Assembly (NCBI RefSeq): GCF_030695035.1
Contig: NZ_JAUYTT010000012.1
Span: forward strand, 124,001-188,000
Length of the DNA: 64,000 bases
Origin: Frigidibacter sp.
GTDB lineage: Bacteria > Pseudomonadota > Alphaproteobacteria > Rhodobacterales > Rhodobacteraceae
Direction of reading: 5' to 3'
Below the pieces are notes generated by a model, which saw nothing but the letters and a program-made list of their open reading frames with translations, did not search any database and had not been told where the DNA came from. A program made the position numbers and the translations under genes. Shown piece by piece: positions 19,564-28,534 of this stretch; positions within the stretch are counted from its first letter, which is position 1, and each line of letters begins with the position of its first letter.

Positions 19564-20445
19564 CTACAGCCTCTCGATCTCATGGGTGCCGAACAGGCCA
19601 TAGGGGCGAACCATCAGCGCCACGATCAGCAGCCCGAAGGTGACGACGCCCTGATACTCGCCGCCGAGATAAGTACCGGCCCAGGACTGGATCAGCCCCA
19701 GCGCCAGCCCGCCGATCAGCGCGCCAAGGATGGAATCGAGCCCGCCGACGATCACCACCACCAGCGCCGAAAGACCGAACACCCCCATCGAGGGCGAGAT
19801 GCCGCCAATTGCCCCCAGCAGCACGCCCGCGCCCGCGGCAATGCCGCAGCCGACCGTCCAGGCCGCCGAGAAGACGCCGGGCACGTTGATGCCGCACGAA
19901 TAGGCCGCCGCCTGATCGGTGGCGGTGGCGCGCAGCGCGACCCCGCCGCGCCAGTAGCGGAACAGCAGCATGAAGGCAGCCATCACCGCCGCGGCCACAA
20001 GGAAGGCCACCAGGATCTTGCGCGACACATAGGCCTCGCCCAGGAACACCGGGGTGTTGGCGATGAAGGGTGGCAGGCTGCGCGGATCGGTGCCCCAGAT
20101 CAGCTCCACCAGCCCGATCAGCACGGAGCCGAGGCCGACCGTGACCATGAATACCGAAATCGGGCTTTCCCCCAGCATCGGCCGGATCAGCCCGCGCTCC
20201 ACCACCGCGCCGGTCAACGCCCCGCCCGCCACCGCCAGCGGAAGCGCCAGCCAGACCGACAGGCCCATCCCCGCCGCGAAGGCGAAGAACAGGTAGCTGC
20301 CCAGCATCAGAATCTCGCCCACCGCAAGGTTGATGACCCGCGTCGCCTTGTAGATCAGCACGAAGGCCAGCGCGGTCAGCGACAGCAGCGCGCCAGACCC
20401 GAGGCCCGCCAGCGACACTTCCAGCAAGAACAGCAGGTCGGTCAT
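19564..20445 (-). CDS. livH: Branched-chain-type ABC transporter permease, LivH type
   Basis: The protein has 293 residues and about eight membrane segments. The N-terminal block LGSGALLSLTALAFVLIYKATRVINLAVGEILMLG is the LivH signature, with G-x-x-x-A-L and the RVINxAxGE loop. VVVIVGGLDSILGALIGGLALG near the C-terminus is also family-typical. The start overlaps the livG stop by four bases (ATGA). It partners LivM in the membrane. Nothing indicates that it is inactive. Confidence 0.9.
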   Translation of the reverse strand: MTDLLFLLEVSLAGLGSGALLSLTALAFVLIYKATRVINLAVGEILMLGSYLFFAFAAGMGLSVWLALPLAVAGGALTGAVVERGLIRPMLGESPISVFMVTVGLGSVLIGLVELIWGTDPRSLPPFIANTPVFLGEAYVSRKILVAFLVAAAVMAAFMLLFRYWRGGVALRATATDQAAAYSCGINVPGVFSAAWTVGCGIAAGAGVLLGAIGGISPSMGVFGLSALVVVIVGGLDSILGALIGGLALGLIQSWAGTYLGGEYQGVVTFGLLIVALMVRPYGLFGTHEIERL

Positions 20446-21320
20446 GCCCGCGCCTCCGCTTCCTGGCCCGCTTCCGCCGCCAGCCGCCGCATCAGCGCCG
20501 CCGGATCGCCGCTGCCCAAGTAGGCCTCGGCCACATGCGGATCGGCCTGCACCTCGGCCGGCAGGCCATCGGCGATCACCTGCCCGAAGTTCAGCACCGT
20601 CACCCGGTCGGAAATATCCATCACCAGCCCCATGTCATGCTCGACCATCAGGATCGTGACCCCCCATTCTTCCTTCACGTCGAGGATGAAGCGGGCCATG
20701 TCCTCGGTCTCTTCGCGGTTCATGCCGGCGACGGGTTCGTCCAGCATCAGCACCCGCGGCTGCATCGCCAGCGCCCGCGCCAGTTCCACCCGTTTCTGCA
20801 GCCCGTAGGACAGCACCGAGACCGGCTTGTGGCGGATATGGTCTATCTCGAGGAAGTCGATGATCCGTTCCTCGACCTCGGCACGCAGCGCCTCCTCCTC
20901 GCGCGCGGCGGGGCCGGCATAGATCAGCGCCTGCAGCAGGTTGGTGCGCATATGCGCGTGGCGGCCGAGCTTGATGTTGTCGAGCACCGACATGCCGCGG
21001 AACAGCGCGATGTTCTGAAACGACCGCGCCAGCCCCAGCTTGGCCCGCGCCGGGGGCCGCAGCCGGCTGATATCCTGCCCGTCGAGGCGGATCACCCCCT
21101 GCGATGGCCGGTAGAAGCCCGAGATGCAGTTGAACATCGAGGTCTTGCCGGCGCCGTTCGGGCCGATCAGCGCGTGGATCGACCCGGCCTCGGCCGTGAA
21201 CGACACATGCCCGAGCGCCTTCAGCCCGCCAAAGGCCAGCGTCAGCCCCTCGACGCTCAGCGCGGCGGCGCCCCGGTCGCCTGCGGCCCGCTGACCAACA
21301 ATCGATTCGCCCGCCATCAT
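20442..21320 (-). CDS. livG: ABC transporter ATP-binding protein, LivG type
   Basis: This 292-residue ATPase has the Walker A GPNGAGKT, the LivG variant signature LSYGLQKRVELARAL, and Walker B VLMLDEPVAGMN. It is the promoter-proximal gene of an eight-gene minus-strand operon that runs to 12546. Two adjacent ATG codons (21320 and 21317) serve as start, about eight bases behind CAGGGGCG. A longer in-frame extension to 21461 exists, but it crosses the presumed operator and lacks family sequence, so it is rejected. Confidence 0.9.
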   Translation of the reverse strand: MMAGESIVGQRAAGDRGAAALSVEGLTLAFGGLKALGHVSFTAEAGSIHALIGPNGAGKTSMFNCISGFYRPSQGVIRLDGQDISRLRPPARAKLGLARSFQNIALFRGMSVLDNIKLGRHAHMRTNLLQALIYAGPAAREEEALRAEVEERIIDFLEIDHIRHKPVSVLSYGLQKRVELARALAMQPRVLMLDEPVAGMNREETEDMARFILDVKEEWGVTILMVEHDMGLVMDISDRVTVLNFGQVIADGLPAEVQADPHVAEAYLGSGDPAALMRRLAAEAGQEAEARA

Positions 21321-21461
21321 GCGACGTCGCCCCTGCACATCATCCTGCGCCCCCCTGATCGCCGCTCCCTCCCCGGAGCGGCTGCCGAACCCGGTTTTGC
21401 CGCCGCCGTCACTCGCGCCTTGCGCTGAATGACGGGCGAGGCATGTGCCAGCTTCGTCCAT

Positions 21462-21500
21462 TTGTCAGACAATGAAGCCGATGCCAGGCCCCGCCGTCAA
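21462..21500 (-). promoter_or_regulatory. Promoter and GntR-type operator of the ABC importer/acyl-CoA ligase operon
   Basis: On the minus strand, TTGACG (21500-21495) is followed after 17 bases by CTTCAT (21477-21472), with transcription expected near 21465. The perfect palindrome TTGTC-A-GACAA at 21462-21472 overlaps the -10 box and the start. It is the same motif, in nearly the same place, as in front of the SDR-thiolase operon (7449-7459). The first gene begins at 21320. Confidence 0.7.
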
Positions 21501-21883
21501 GCGCCTCCGCAGGCAGGTTGCGGGATTTCTGGAACGGACGGCATCCGACCCGGGCGCGGGGCATCTCGCGACCAGACGGGATGCGCGGGCAGAAAAATTG
21601 CTGCAACTGCAAGCAGATCTGGCGCCGATAACCTACGGGGCGCGGCAAGGGATCGGCCTGCCCTGCTAGGCCGGAACGTGACCTTTCCGGGCAACCGCTT
21701 GAAAGCCGCCGCCGCCGTGGGCGGAAATGCACCACCAAGTTTCTGCACTGCAACATCGCGCTTTGCGCAGTCCAAAAACTCGGTTATCTCTTGGCCGGTA
21801 TAATGGTAAAATGCTTTCGCACGTCCCGAATTCGGCACTAAAGCGTCCGCGGGCCAACACAGCCAGCTCAACAAGGGGCCCCA
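21501..21883. other. Intergenic region before the exopolysaccharide genes
   Basis: These 383 bases lie between the divergent livG operon promoter and the tyrosine kinase gene. A TATAAT hexamer stands at 21799-21804, 80 bases before the kinase start, but without a convincing -35 box at 16-18 bases. Small open frames here show no family resemblance, and I do not call them genes. The stretch from 21750 on is more AT-rich than its surroundings, as expected of a promoter. Confidence 0.45.
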
Positions 21884-24016
21884 ATGCTTCACAATCCAGC
21901 GCAGGTTCAGCAACCTTCCGCGCCGACTGTCAGTGACGAGACCATCGACATCGCCGGCATTGTCTCGACTCTGTGGCGCGGCAAGATCTGGATAGCGCTT
22001 TGCACCGTGATCATGGTGCTGGTCGGCGGCTACTATGCCTATGTGGCGGCGACGCCGCTGTTCCAGTCCACCTCGGTCGTCATCCTCGATACCCGCGAAG
22101 AGCAGGTTTCGGGTCTTGAAGGCGTGCTGGGAGGACTGGGCGGAGATACTACGGTCGTCAATACCGAGGTGGAGGTGCTGCGCGCCCGCTCGCTGATGCG
22201 CAAGGTCGTGCAGTCGCTGGATCTGACCACCGATCCCGAGTTCAACATCGCCCTGCAAGCGCCAAGCACGGCGGATCGCCTCAAGGACGCGATCCGTTCG
22301 CTGCTGCCCTCGCCGGCGAAACCGGCGCTGGATCCGGATCAGGCCGAGAAGCAGCTTGTCGACAGCGTCGTTTCGACGTTGCTGGCCAAGACCATCATCC
22401 GCAACGTGCCCAACAGCTTGGTGTTCCAGATTACGGTGGAGTCCGAGAACGCGATCAAATCCGCCACGATCGCCGACAGGATTGCCGAGCTTTACATCCT
22501 CGAACAGCTGCAGGTGAAGTTCGACGCGACCGAGCAGGCCACCGACTGGCTGTCGGAACGCGTGATAGAATTGCAGGCTTCGCTGGAGGCCGCCGAGGGC
22601 CGGCTGCAGGACTTCCGCGCTTCGACCCAGCTGATCGACGAGCAGACGCTTCTGGCGCTCGACCGCCAGGCCAAGGACCTGCGTGACCGTATCGCAGCTT
22701 CAGAATCGCAAAGCGCAGCCTTGACGCAGCGGGCCGAGGCGCTGCGCGGCGCCTCTGATCGGGCCGCGCAAGCCGCCGTGTCCGATGATGCCGTGCTCAA
22801 GCGCCTGCTGGCGGAAAGCGGCGGCACCCTTTCGCCCGAGGACAACCGCAGCTTTGATCTGCGGTTCGAGCAGATCCTTTCCCGCGCCGAGCTTGAAGCA
22901 ACCCGGTCCTCCGATCAGCTTGCCTCGCTCCGCGCTGGCCTCAGCGAGTTCGAAGGCCAGATCGAACGGCAATCCGCCGACCTGATCACGCTGCAGCAGT
23001 TCACCCGCGAGGCCGAATCCAGCCGGCTGATCTACGAATACTTCCTGAACCGGATGAAAGAGACATCGGTTCAGCAAGGCATCCAGCAAGCCGACAGCCG
23101 GGTGCTGTCCGACGCTGTGGTGCCGGACATGCCGTCCGCCCCCCGCAAATCGTTGATCGTCGCAATTTCGGGCTTTCTGGGCCTGATGCTGGGCACCGGC
23201 ATCGTGCTGCTGCGCGAGGCGGGCCAGAACACCTTCCGCAGCGCCCGCGAACTGGAAGAGCTGACCGGCCGCACCGTCATGGGCCAAATCCCGCAGATCC
23301 CGTCGCGATCGCGCAGCGACGCGATCGGCTATCTCTATGCCAAGCCGACCTCGGCGGCTGCCGAGGCGGTGCGCAACCTGCGCACCTCGGTGCTGCTGTC
23401 CAACCTCGACAGCCAGCCGCAGGTGATCATCAGCACCTCGGCGATCCCGGGTGAGGGCAAGACGACAACCTCTCTGGCACTGGCGCAAAACCTGACGCAG
23501 ATGGGCAAGAAGGTGTTGCTGGTCGAAGGCGACATCCGACGCCGGGTGTTCGGGCAGTATTTCAAGTTCGAGCAAGAGCTTGGCTTGCTGGCCGTGCTCT
23601 CCGGCGAGAAACGGCTGGATGAGGTGATCAATCATGACGTGCGGATCGGCGACGTACTGATCGGCGAGGCGACCAAGGCCAACGCCGCCGACGTCTTCTC
23701 GTCCGACAGCTTCGCCAAGTTCGTCACCGAAATGCGCGCAATCTACGACTTCATCATCATCGACACGCCGCCGGTGCTGGTCGTGCCCGACGTACGGATC
23801 ATCGGCCAGCAGGCCGACGCGATCATATTTGTCGTCAAATGGGACTCCACGTCCAAATCGCAGGTGGCCGAAGCGCTGCGGCTGTTCGAAACCGCAAACC
23901 TGCGGGTCTCGGGCCTGGTGTTGACCCAGATCGACGCGGTCGGGATGCGGCGCTACGGCTATGGCGACAGCTACGGCGCCTACGCCTCCTACGGGAAGAA
24001 GTACTACAACGACTGA
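21884..24016 (+). CDS. Wzc-like polysaccharide co-polymerase / tyrosine autokinase (BY-kinase)
   Basis: This 710-residue inner-membrane protein controls chain length and export of an exopolysaccharide. A Wzz domain begins at about residue 20, with membrane helices near 34-55 and 424-444. The periplasmic part between them is rich in coiled coil (about 190-390). The cytoplasmic kinase has Walker A PGEGKTTTS at about 522, a Walker A' variant LLVEGDIRRR in which the usual first Asp is Glu, and Walker B FIIIDTPP. The C-terminal 20 residues carry a cluster of eight tyrosines (YGYGDSYGAYASYG, KKYY), the autophosphorylation tail. Kinase and Wzz parts are fused as in Proteobacteria. It is the first of three genes for sugar polymer synthesis. 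Confidence 0.9.
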   Translation: MLHNPAQVQQPSAPTVSDETIDIAGIVSTLWRGKIWIALCTVIMVLVGGYYAYVAATPLFQSTSVVILDTREEQVSGLEGVLGGLGGDTTVVNTEVEVLRARSLMRKVVQSLDLTTDPEFNIALQAPSTADRLKDAIRSLLPSPAKPALDPDQAEKQLVDSVVSTLLAKTIIRNVPNSLVFQITVESENAIKSATIADRIAELYILEQLQVKFDATEQATDWLSERVIELQASLEAAEGRLQDFRASTQLIDEQTLLALDRQAKDLRDRIAASESQSAALTQRAEALRGASDRAAQAAVSDDAVLKRLLAESGGTLSPEDNRSFDLRFEQILSRAELEATRSSDQLASLRAGLSEFEGQIERQSADLITLQQFTREAESSRLIYEYFLNRMKETSVQQGIQQADSRVLSDAVVPDMPSAPRKSLIVAISGFLGLMLGTGIVLLREAGQNTFRSARELEELTGRTVMGQIPQIPSRSRSDAIGYLYAKPTSAAAEAVRNLRTSVLLSNLDSQPQVIISTSAIPGEGKTTTSLALAQNLTQMGKKVLLVEGDIRRRVFGQYFKFEQELGLLAVLSGEKRLDEVINHDVRIGDVLIGEATKANAADVFSSDSFAKFVTEMRAIYDFIIIDTPPVLVVPDVRIIGQQADAIIFVVKWDSTSKSQVAEALRLFETANLRVSGLVLTQIDAVGMRRYGYGDSYGAYASYGKKYYND

Positions 24017-24147
24017 TCCGGCGCCTGCCCGCAGTCTGGCCTGAAACGGCGGCTCGCGGGCAGGTTCGGCCCGGGCCGGCGGGTGATTTCCGGGTGCGCG
24101 CCTGCGCATTCATCGCCGCAGCCCCCTCTGACCTGCCGGGAAACCCC

Positions 24148-25521
24148 ATGTCCGACCTGACCTGCTTCAAGGCCTATGACGTTCGCGGCCGCCTTGGAGT
24201 CGACCTTGATGAGAATATCGCCCGCCGCATCGGACGCGCCTTTGCCGAGGTGCTGGGGGCCCGCCGGGTGGTGATCGGCCGCGATTGCCGCGCCTCCTCG
24301 CACAGCCTCTGCACCGCGCTGACCCAGGGGCTGATGGATGCGGGTGTCGAGGTGATGGACCTTGGCCTTGCCGGCACCGAAGAAATGTATTTCGCCACCA
24401 CCCAGTTCGATGCCGATGGCGGGATCGAGATCACCGCCTCGCACAACCCGATAGACTACAACGGCATGAAGCTGGTCGGCCGCGGATCCGCGCCGCTGGA
24501 CCCGAAGGGCGCGCTGGCCGCGATCAAGGCCCTGGCGGAATCCGAGGACTTTGCCGAACCGAAAGCCGGCGGCAGCGTGGCCCCCGCGAACGGGGCCCGC
24601 GCGGCCTATGTGGAGCGGGTGCTGTCCTTCGTCGACATCGCCGCGCTCCGCCCGCTGAAGATCCTGGTCAATGCCGGCAACGGCGCCGCCGGGCCCACCT
24701 TCGACGCCATCGCCGAGGCGCTGGTCGCCCGCGGCGCGCCGCTGACCTTCCTGCGGCTGCACCATACCCCCGATGGCAGCTTCCCCAACGGCATCCCCAA
24801 CCCGCTGCTGCCCGAAAACCAGCCGGTCACCGCCGAGGCCGTCCGCGCTGCCGGTGCCGATATGGGCGTGGCCTGGGATGGCGATTTCGACCGCTGCTTC
24901 TTCTTCGACGCCAAGGGAGATTTCATCCCCGGCGAATATGTCGTCGGCCTGCTGGCGGCGGTCTTCCTGGACAAGACCCCCGGCGCCGCCATCGTACATG
25001 ATGCGCGCGTTGTGCTGAACACGCGCGCCGTGATCACCGGGGCGGGCGGGCGCGCCGTGCAGGCCCCGACCGGCCATGCCTTCCTGAAACAGGCGATGCG
25101 CGACAGCGACGCCGTCTATGGCGGCGAGCTGTCGGCGCATCACTACTTCCGTGACTTCGTCCACAGCGACAGCGGCATGATCCCCTGGCTGCTGGTCGCC
25201 GAGCTGATGTCCCGCCGCGGGGTTCCGCTGGCCGACCTGGTCGCGGCGCGGCGCGCCGCCTACCCTTCCTCGGGCGAGATCAACTTCCACATTGCCGATC
25301 CCAAGGCCGCCATCGCCCGCATCATCGCCGCTTTCGAGCCGCAAGCGACCCTGCGCGACGATATGGACGGCGTCAGCCTTGAGTTTTCCGACTGGCGTTT
25401 CAATCTGCGCTCGTCCAATACCGAGCCGGTGGTGCGCCTGAATGTCGAGGCGGCGGGCAACGCCGATCTTCTGGCCCAAAAGACCGCCGTACTGACGAAA
25501 ATGCTGCAAGATCAGCCCTGA
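24148..25521 (+). CDS. Phosphomannomutase / phosphoglucomutase
   Basis: This 457-residue alpha-D-phosphohexomutase converts hexose 6-phosphate to the 1-phosphate, the precursor of GDP-mannose or UDP-glucose. The phosphoserine is S98 in ITASHNP, the metal loop is DGDFDR (about 246-251), the sugar loop GGELSAHHYFRD, and the phosphate-binding loop RSSNTEP near the C-terminus. The length and SAHHY motif match ManB/CpsG-type enzymes. It lies 131 bases after the Wzc-like gene and 23 before the epimerase, consistent with a polysaccharide operon. Whether mannose or glucose is preferred cannot be told. Confidence 0.9.
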   Translation: MSDLTCFKAYDVRGRLGVDLDENIARRIGRAFAEVLGARRVVIGRDCRASSHSLCTALTQGLMDAGVEVMDLGLAGTEEMYFATTQFDADGGIEITASHNPIDYNGMKLVGRGSAPLDPKGALAAIKALAESEDFAEPKAGGSVAPANGARAAYVERVLSFVDIAALRPLKILVNAGNGAAGPTFDAIAEALVARGAPLTFLRLHHTPDGSFPNGIPNPLLPENQPVTAEAVRAAGADMGVAWDGDFDRCFFFDAKGDFIPGEYVVGLLAAVFLDKTPGAAIVHDARVVLNTRAVITGAGGRAVQAPTGHAFLKQAMRDSDAVYGGELSAHHYFRDFVHSDSGMIPWLLVAELMSRRGVPLADLVAARRAAYPSSGEINFHIADPKAAIARIIAAFEPQATLRDDMDGVSLEFSDWRFNLRSSNTEPVVRLNVEAAGNADLLAQKTAVLTKMLQDQP

Positions 25522-25544
25522 TCCTGCCCACCCCGGAGACCGAG

Positions 25545-26579
25545 ATGACCGAACCCAGCACCTCCCCCCGCACCGCTCTTGTTACAGGGGCGGCCGGCTT
25601 CATCGGCTATCACCTCTGCCGGCGGCTGCTGGAGGACGGGTTCCGCGTCATCGGACTCGACAGCCTGAACGACTATTACGACGTGGCGCTGAAGGACCGG
25701 CGGCGGGCGATGCTGATGCAATCGGACGGCTTCCGCTTCGTGCATGCCAAGATCGAAGAGCCCGGCCTGCTGATGGGCCTGATGGCCGATGAGCGCCCCG
25801 ACATTGTGGTGCATCTGGCGGCGCAGGCCGGGGTGCGCTACTCCATCGACCAGCCTCGCGCCTATCTGGAGGCCAACCTGATCGGCAGCTTCGAGCTGCT
25901 GGAGGCCGCCCGCGCCTATCCGCCGCAGCATATGCTGATGGCCTCCACCAGCTCGGTCTATGGCGCGAATACCGAAATGCCCTATGCGGAAACCGCCAAG
26001 GCCGACAGCCAGATGTCGTTCTATGCCGCGACCAAGAAGGCCAATGAGGCGATGGCGCATTCCTATGCCCATCTCTATGACCTGCCGATCACCATGTTCC
26101 GGTTCTTCACCGTCTATGGCCCCTGGGGCCGCCCCGACATGGCGCTGTTCAAGTTCACCAAGGCGATCCTGCAAGGCGTGCCGATTGACGTCTACAACCA
26201 CGGCGACATGAAGCGCGACTTCACCTATGTCGAGGATCTGGTCCAGGGCATCCGCCTGCTGATCGACGCGGCGCCCGTGCGCCCCGAAACCCCCGAGGCG
26301 ATTGCACCGGGAGACAGCCTGTCCGCCGTGGCGCCGTGGCGCGTGGTCAACATCGGCAACTCCGAACCCGTGCAGCTGCTGGACTTCATCCGCGCCATCG
26401 AGCAGGCGACGGGCCGCAGCGCGACCCTGAATCTGATGCCGATGCAGGCGGGCGACGTGCCCGCCACCTGGGCCGACGGCGCCCTGTTGCAGTCGCTGAC
26501 CGGCTACAGCCCGCGCACCGCGGTGCCCGAAGGCGTGGCGCAGTTCGTGGCCTGGTATCGGGATTACTTTCAGGTCTGA
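25545..26579 (+). CDS. NAD-dependent nucleotide-sugar epimerase (UDP-glucuronate 4-epimerase-like)
   Basis: This 344-residue extended SDR has the NAD motif GAAGFIGYHL (about 16-25) and the catalytic pair Tyr160 and Lys164 in FYAATKKANE. The blocks HLAAQAGVRYSIDQPRAYL and FRFFTVYGPWGRPDMALF are typical of UDP-glucuronate 4-epimerases (LspL/WcbP group). It should convert UDP-glucuronate to UDP-galacturonate for an acidic polysaccharide. The gene is the last of the three exopolysaccharide genes. No glycosyltransferases, flippase or Wza-like exporter are present next to it. Confidence 0.88.
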   Translation: MTEPSTSPRTALVTGAAGFIGYHLCRRLLEDGFRVIGLDSLNDYYDVALKDRRRAMLMQSDGFRFVHAKIEEPGLLMGLMADERPDIVVHLAAQAGVRYSIDQPRAYLEANLIGSFELLEAARAYPPQHMLMASTSSVYGANTEMPYAETAKADSQMSFYAATKKANEAMAHSYAHLYDLPITMFRFFTVYGPWGRPDMALFKFTKAILQGVPIDVYNHGDMKRDFTYVEDLVQGIRLLIDAAPVRPETPEAIAPGDSLSAVAPWRVVNIGNSEPVQLLDFIRAIEQATGRSATLNLMPMQAGDVPATWADGALLQSLTGYSPRTAVPEGVAQFVAWYRDYFQV

Positions 26580-26610
26580 GCCTGCGACAGACTGGCCCGA
26601 ACACCCCCAT

Positions 26611-26652
26611 CTGATCCAGATCAAGTATCCGTGACCCACCTCTCATTAGAAT
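26611..26652 (+). promoter_or_regulatory. FNR-type box and class II promoter of the cytochrome c peroxidase gene
   Basis: CTGAT-CCAG-ATCAA at 26611-26624 matches the FNR/FnrL consensus TTGAT-N4-ATCAA in nine of ten positions. A TAGAAT -10 box lies at 26647-26652. Its predicted start near 26659 places the centre of the box at -41.5, exactly the position used by FNR as a class II activator. Low-oxygen induction of the peroxidase is therefore expected. Confidence 0.75.
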
Positions 26653-26688
26653 AGTTCTACGTTCAAAACGAACCGGAAGGACTATCCC

Positions 26689-27732
26689 ATGAGTCGCTAT
26701 TTCACATCGACCGCAGCGGTGCTTGCCCTGCTGGCCGCCCCGGCCTTGGCTGATGATGCCGCCCTGCGTGAGCAGGCCAAGGAAGTCTTCGAGGCGATCC
26801 CGATGAACGGGCCCGACCTTGGTGACAACGTAATGACCCGCGACCGGATCGATCTGGGCGCGATGCTGTTCTTCGATCCGCGGATCTCCAGATCGGGGCT
26901 GTTCTCGTGCCAGTCCTGCCACAATGTCGGAATCGGCGGCGTGGACGGGCTGGAAACCTCGATTGGCCATGGCTGGCAGAAAGGCCCGCGCAACGCGCCG
27001 ACCGTGCTGAACGCCGTATTCAACATCGCCCAGTTCTGGGACGGCCGCGCGCCTGACCTTGAGCAACAGGCCAAGGGCCCGGTGCAGGCCGGGGTCGAGA
27101 TGAACAACACCCCCGATCAGGTCACCGACACGCTGAAGTCGATGGACGGTTATGTAACCGCCTTCGCCGCCGCCTTCCCGGGCGAGGCCGATCCGATCAC
27201 CTTCGACAACTTCGCCCGCGCTATCGAAAGCTTCGAGGCGACGCTGATCACCCCGAACTCGCGCTTCGACCAGTGGCTGATGGGCTCTGACGGCGCGATG
27301 ACCGAGCAAGAGAAGCGCGGCCTCGCGGCGTTCATGGATGAGGGTTGCTCCTCGTGCCATGCCGGCGTGAATATCGGCGGGCAGGAATACTACCCCTTCG
27401 GCCTGATCACACGCCCCGGCGGCACCGTGCTGCCCGAAGGCGACCGCGGCCGCTTTGCCGTGACCGAGACGGTGGATGACGAGTATGTCTTCCGCGCCGG
27501 CCCGCTGCGCAACATCGCCCTGACCGCCCCCTATTTCCACTCGGGCGTGGTCTGGGATCTGCGCGAGGCGGTGCAGATCATGGGCACCTCGCAGCTTGGC
27601 GCTGATCTCGATGACACCGAAGTCGACGACATCGTCGCCTTCCTCGGCACGCTGACCGGCGAGCAGCCCGAGGTCGTGCACCCGATCCTGCCGGTGCGCA
27701 CCAACGCGACGCCGAAGCCTGACCACATGTAA
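26689..27732 (+). CDS. ccpA: Di-haem cytochrome c peroxidase
   Basis: This 347-residue periplasmic enzyme reduces hydrogen peroxide with electrons from cytochrome c. A signal peptide occupies residues 1-21 (cleavage after ALA). Two haem c sites are visible: C74-x-x-C77-H78 (CQSCH) and C220-x-x-C223-H224 (CSSCH), with the spacing of the bacterial CcpA/MauG family. The segment between them contains the GVEMNNTPDQV and NSRFDQWL blocks seen in peroxidases, and the family loop APYFHSG follows the second haem. The gene stands alone, with an FNR-type promoter in front and a strong hairpin behind. Confidence 0.93.
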   Translation: MSRYFTSTAAVLALLAAPALADDAALREQAKEVFEAIPMNGPDLGDNVMTRDRIDLGAMLFFDPRISRSGLFSCQSCHNVGIGGVDGLETSIGHGWQKGPRNAPTVLNAVFNIAQFWDGRAPDLEQQAKGPVQAGVEMNNTPDQVTDTLKSMDGYVTAFAAAFPGEADPITFDNFARAIESFEATLITPNSRFDQWLMGSDGAMTEQEKRGLAAFMDEGCSSCHAGVNIGGQEYYPFGLITRPGGTVLPEGDRGRFAVTETVDDEYVFRAGPLRNIALTAPYFHSGVVWDLREAVQIMGTSQLGADLDDTEVDDIVAFLGTLTGEQPEVVHPILPVRTNATPKPDHM

Positions 27733-27754
27733 TCCCATCTCGGATTGCAGCAAC

Positions 27755-27780
27755 AAGGGGCGCGGGACACCGCGCCCCTT
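27755..27780. terminator. Strong hairpin terminator between convergent genes
   Basis: AAGGGGCGCGG and CCGCGCCCCTT (27755-27765 and 27770-27780) form a perfect 11-base-pair stem with a GACA loop, 22 bases after the peroxidase stop. The A-T pairs at its base give two T residues on either strand, so it could serve both the peroxidase and the convergent kinase gene. The T run is weak. Confidence 0.65.
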
Positions 27781-27802
27781 CCGCGTGTGGCGGGCGGCTG
27801 TC

Positions 27803-28534
27803 TCAGGCTCCCGCTATGAACCCCGCCGCCAAGCCGGTGGCCCGCTCCGGCTCCACCTGCCAGCAGCAGGCAATCTCCCAAGCCAGCAATGCCCGGCTGA
27901 TCGGCGCGGGAACGTCCGCGCCGCATTGCCCGGTGTCGAACAGCACGGCATCCACCCTCGCCTCGTCCCAGTCGAGCAACGCCGGCTGGCCGCTCGCGCT
28001 CCAAAGCAGGTTGCCGGGGCCAAGATCGCCGTGAATACCCGCCCGCGTCAGCCCCCGCAGCGCGCCCCAGGCCGCCTGGCAGGCATCCGCCAGCGGGACC
28101 GGCATCGCCCGCAGGTCCACATCGCCGCCCGCCTCTGCCCCGCCCGCAAGGTCCACCGCGCCGACAAAGCCCGGCCGCTGCGGCATCGCCGCCGTGCGGC
28201 GGTGCATGCCCTCGATGCGGCCCGCGATGCCGGCAAGATCGGCCGGCGCAAAGGGGCGGCCCTCAAGGAACGGCTCGCAGGTCCATCCGTCTTCGATCAG
28301 CCGGCCCTGGCCGGACGCGATCAGCCGCGGCACCGCAAAGCCCGCCGCCTCGGCAGCCTCCATCATGCCGCCCAGCCAGACCAGCGCCGCCTCGCTGCGC
28401 CGGGTGCTCTTGACCACCAACTCGCGCCCCTGCCCCCGCGTGCGCCAGGCGGCATTGCGGTGCCCGCCGGTCAGCCGCTCCAGCGGCGCCGTGACGCCCC
28501 AGAGCGAGAGGATGCTGTCCGGCGGCCGGGTCAC
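27803..28534 (-). CDS. Aminoglycoside/fructosamine-kinase-like phosphotransferase
   Basis: This 243-residue protein has the protein-kinase-like APH fold: a glycine loop GGHRNAAWRT, a lysine in ELVVKST, the catalytic loop IHGDLGPGNLLW, and the metal-binding LLDWDEARV. Such proteins phosphorylate small molecules (aminoglycosides, choline, homoserine, fructosamines). The substrate is not evident. The ATG overlaps the stop of the upstream FAD oxidoreductase by four bases, so the two probably act in one pathway, for example on an amine or an amino-acid derivative. A resistance role is not suggested by the context. Confidence 0.8.
   Translation of the reverse strand: MTRPPDSILSLWGVTAPLERLTGGHRNAAWRTRGQGRELVVKSTRRSEAALVWLGGMMEAAEAAGFAVPRLIASGQGRLIEDGWTCEPFLEGRPFAPADLAGIAGRIEGMHRRTAAMPQRPGFVGAVDLAGGAEAGGDVDLRAMPVPLADACQAAWGALRGLTRAGIHGDLGPGNLLWSASGQPALLDWDEARVDAVLFDTGQCGADVPAPISRALLAWEIACCWQVEPERATGLAAGFIAGA

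Noticed and set aside
18472-20523. A 683-codon open frame antisense to the liv permease and binding-protein genes
   Set aside because: Rich in His, Gln, Asp and Arg without any domain; it mirrors the codon pattern of the real genes on the other strand. The same holds for similar long frames at 195-1514, 12678-14915 and 14779-16527.
21445-21669. A 74-codon open frame upstream of the Wzc-like gene
   Set aside because: No recognisable family, and it begins inside the operator/promoter of the liv operon on the other strand.
21799-21804. TATAAT hexamer as a firm promoter of the exopolysaccharide genes
   Set aside because: No -35 box at 16-18 bases; kept only as a remark on the intergenic region.
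27803-28534. Antibiotic resistance gene
   Set aside because: The APH fold alone is not evidence of resistance; the coupling with a flavin oxidase suggests metabolism.
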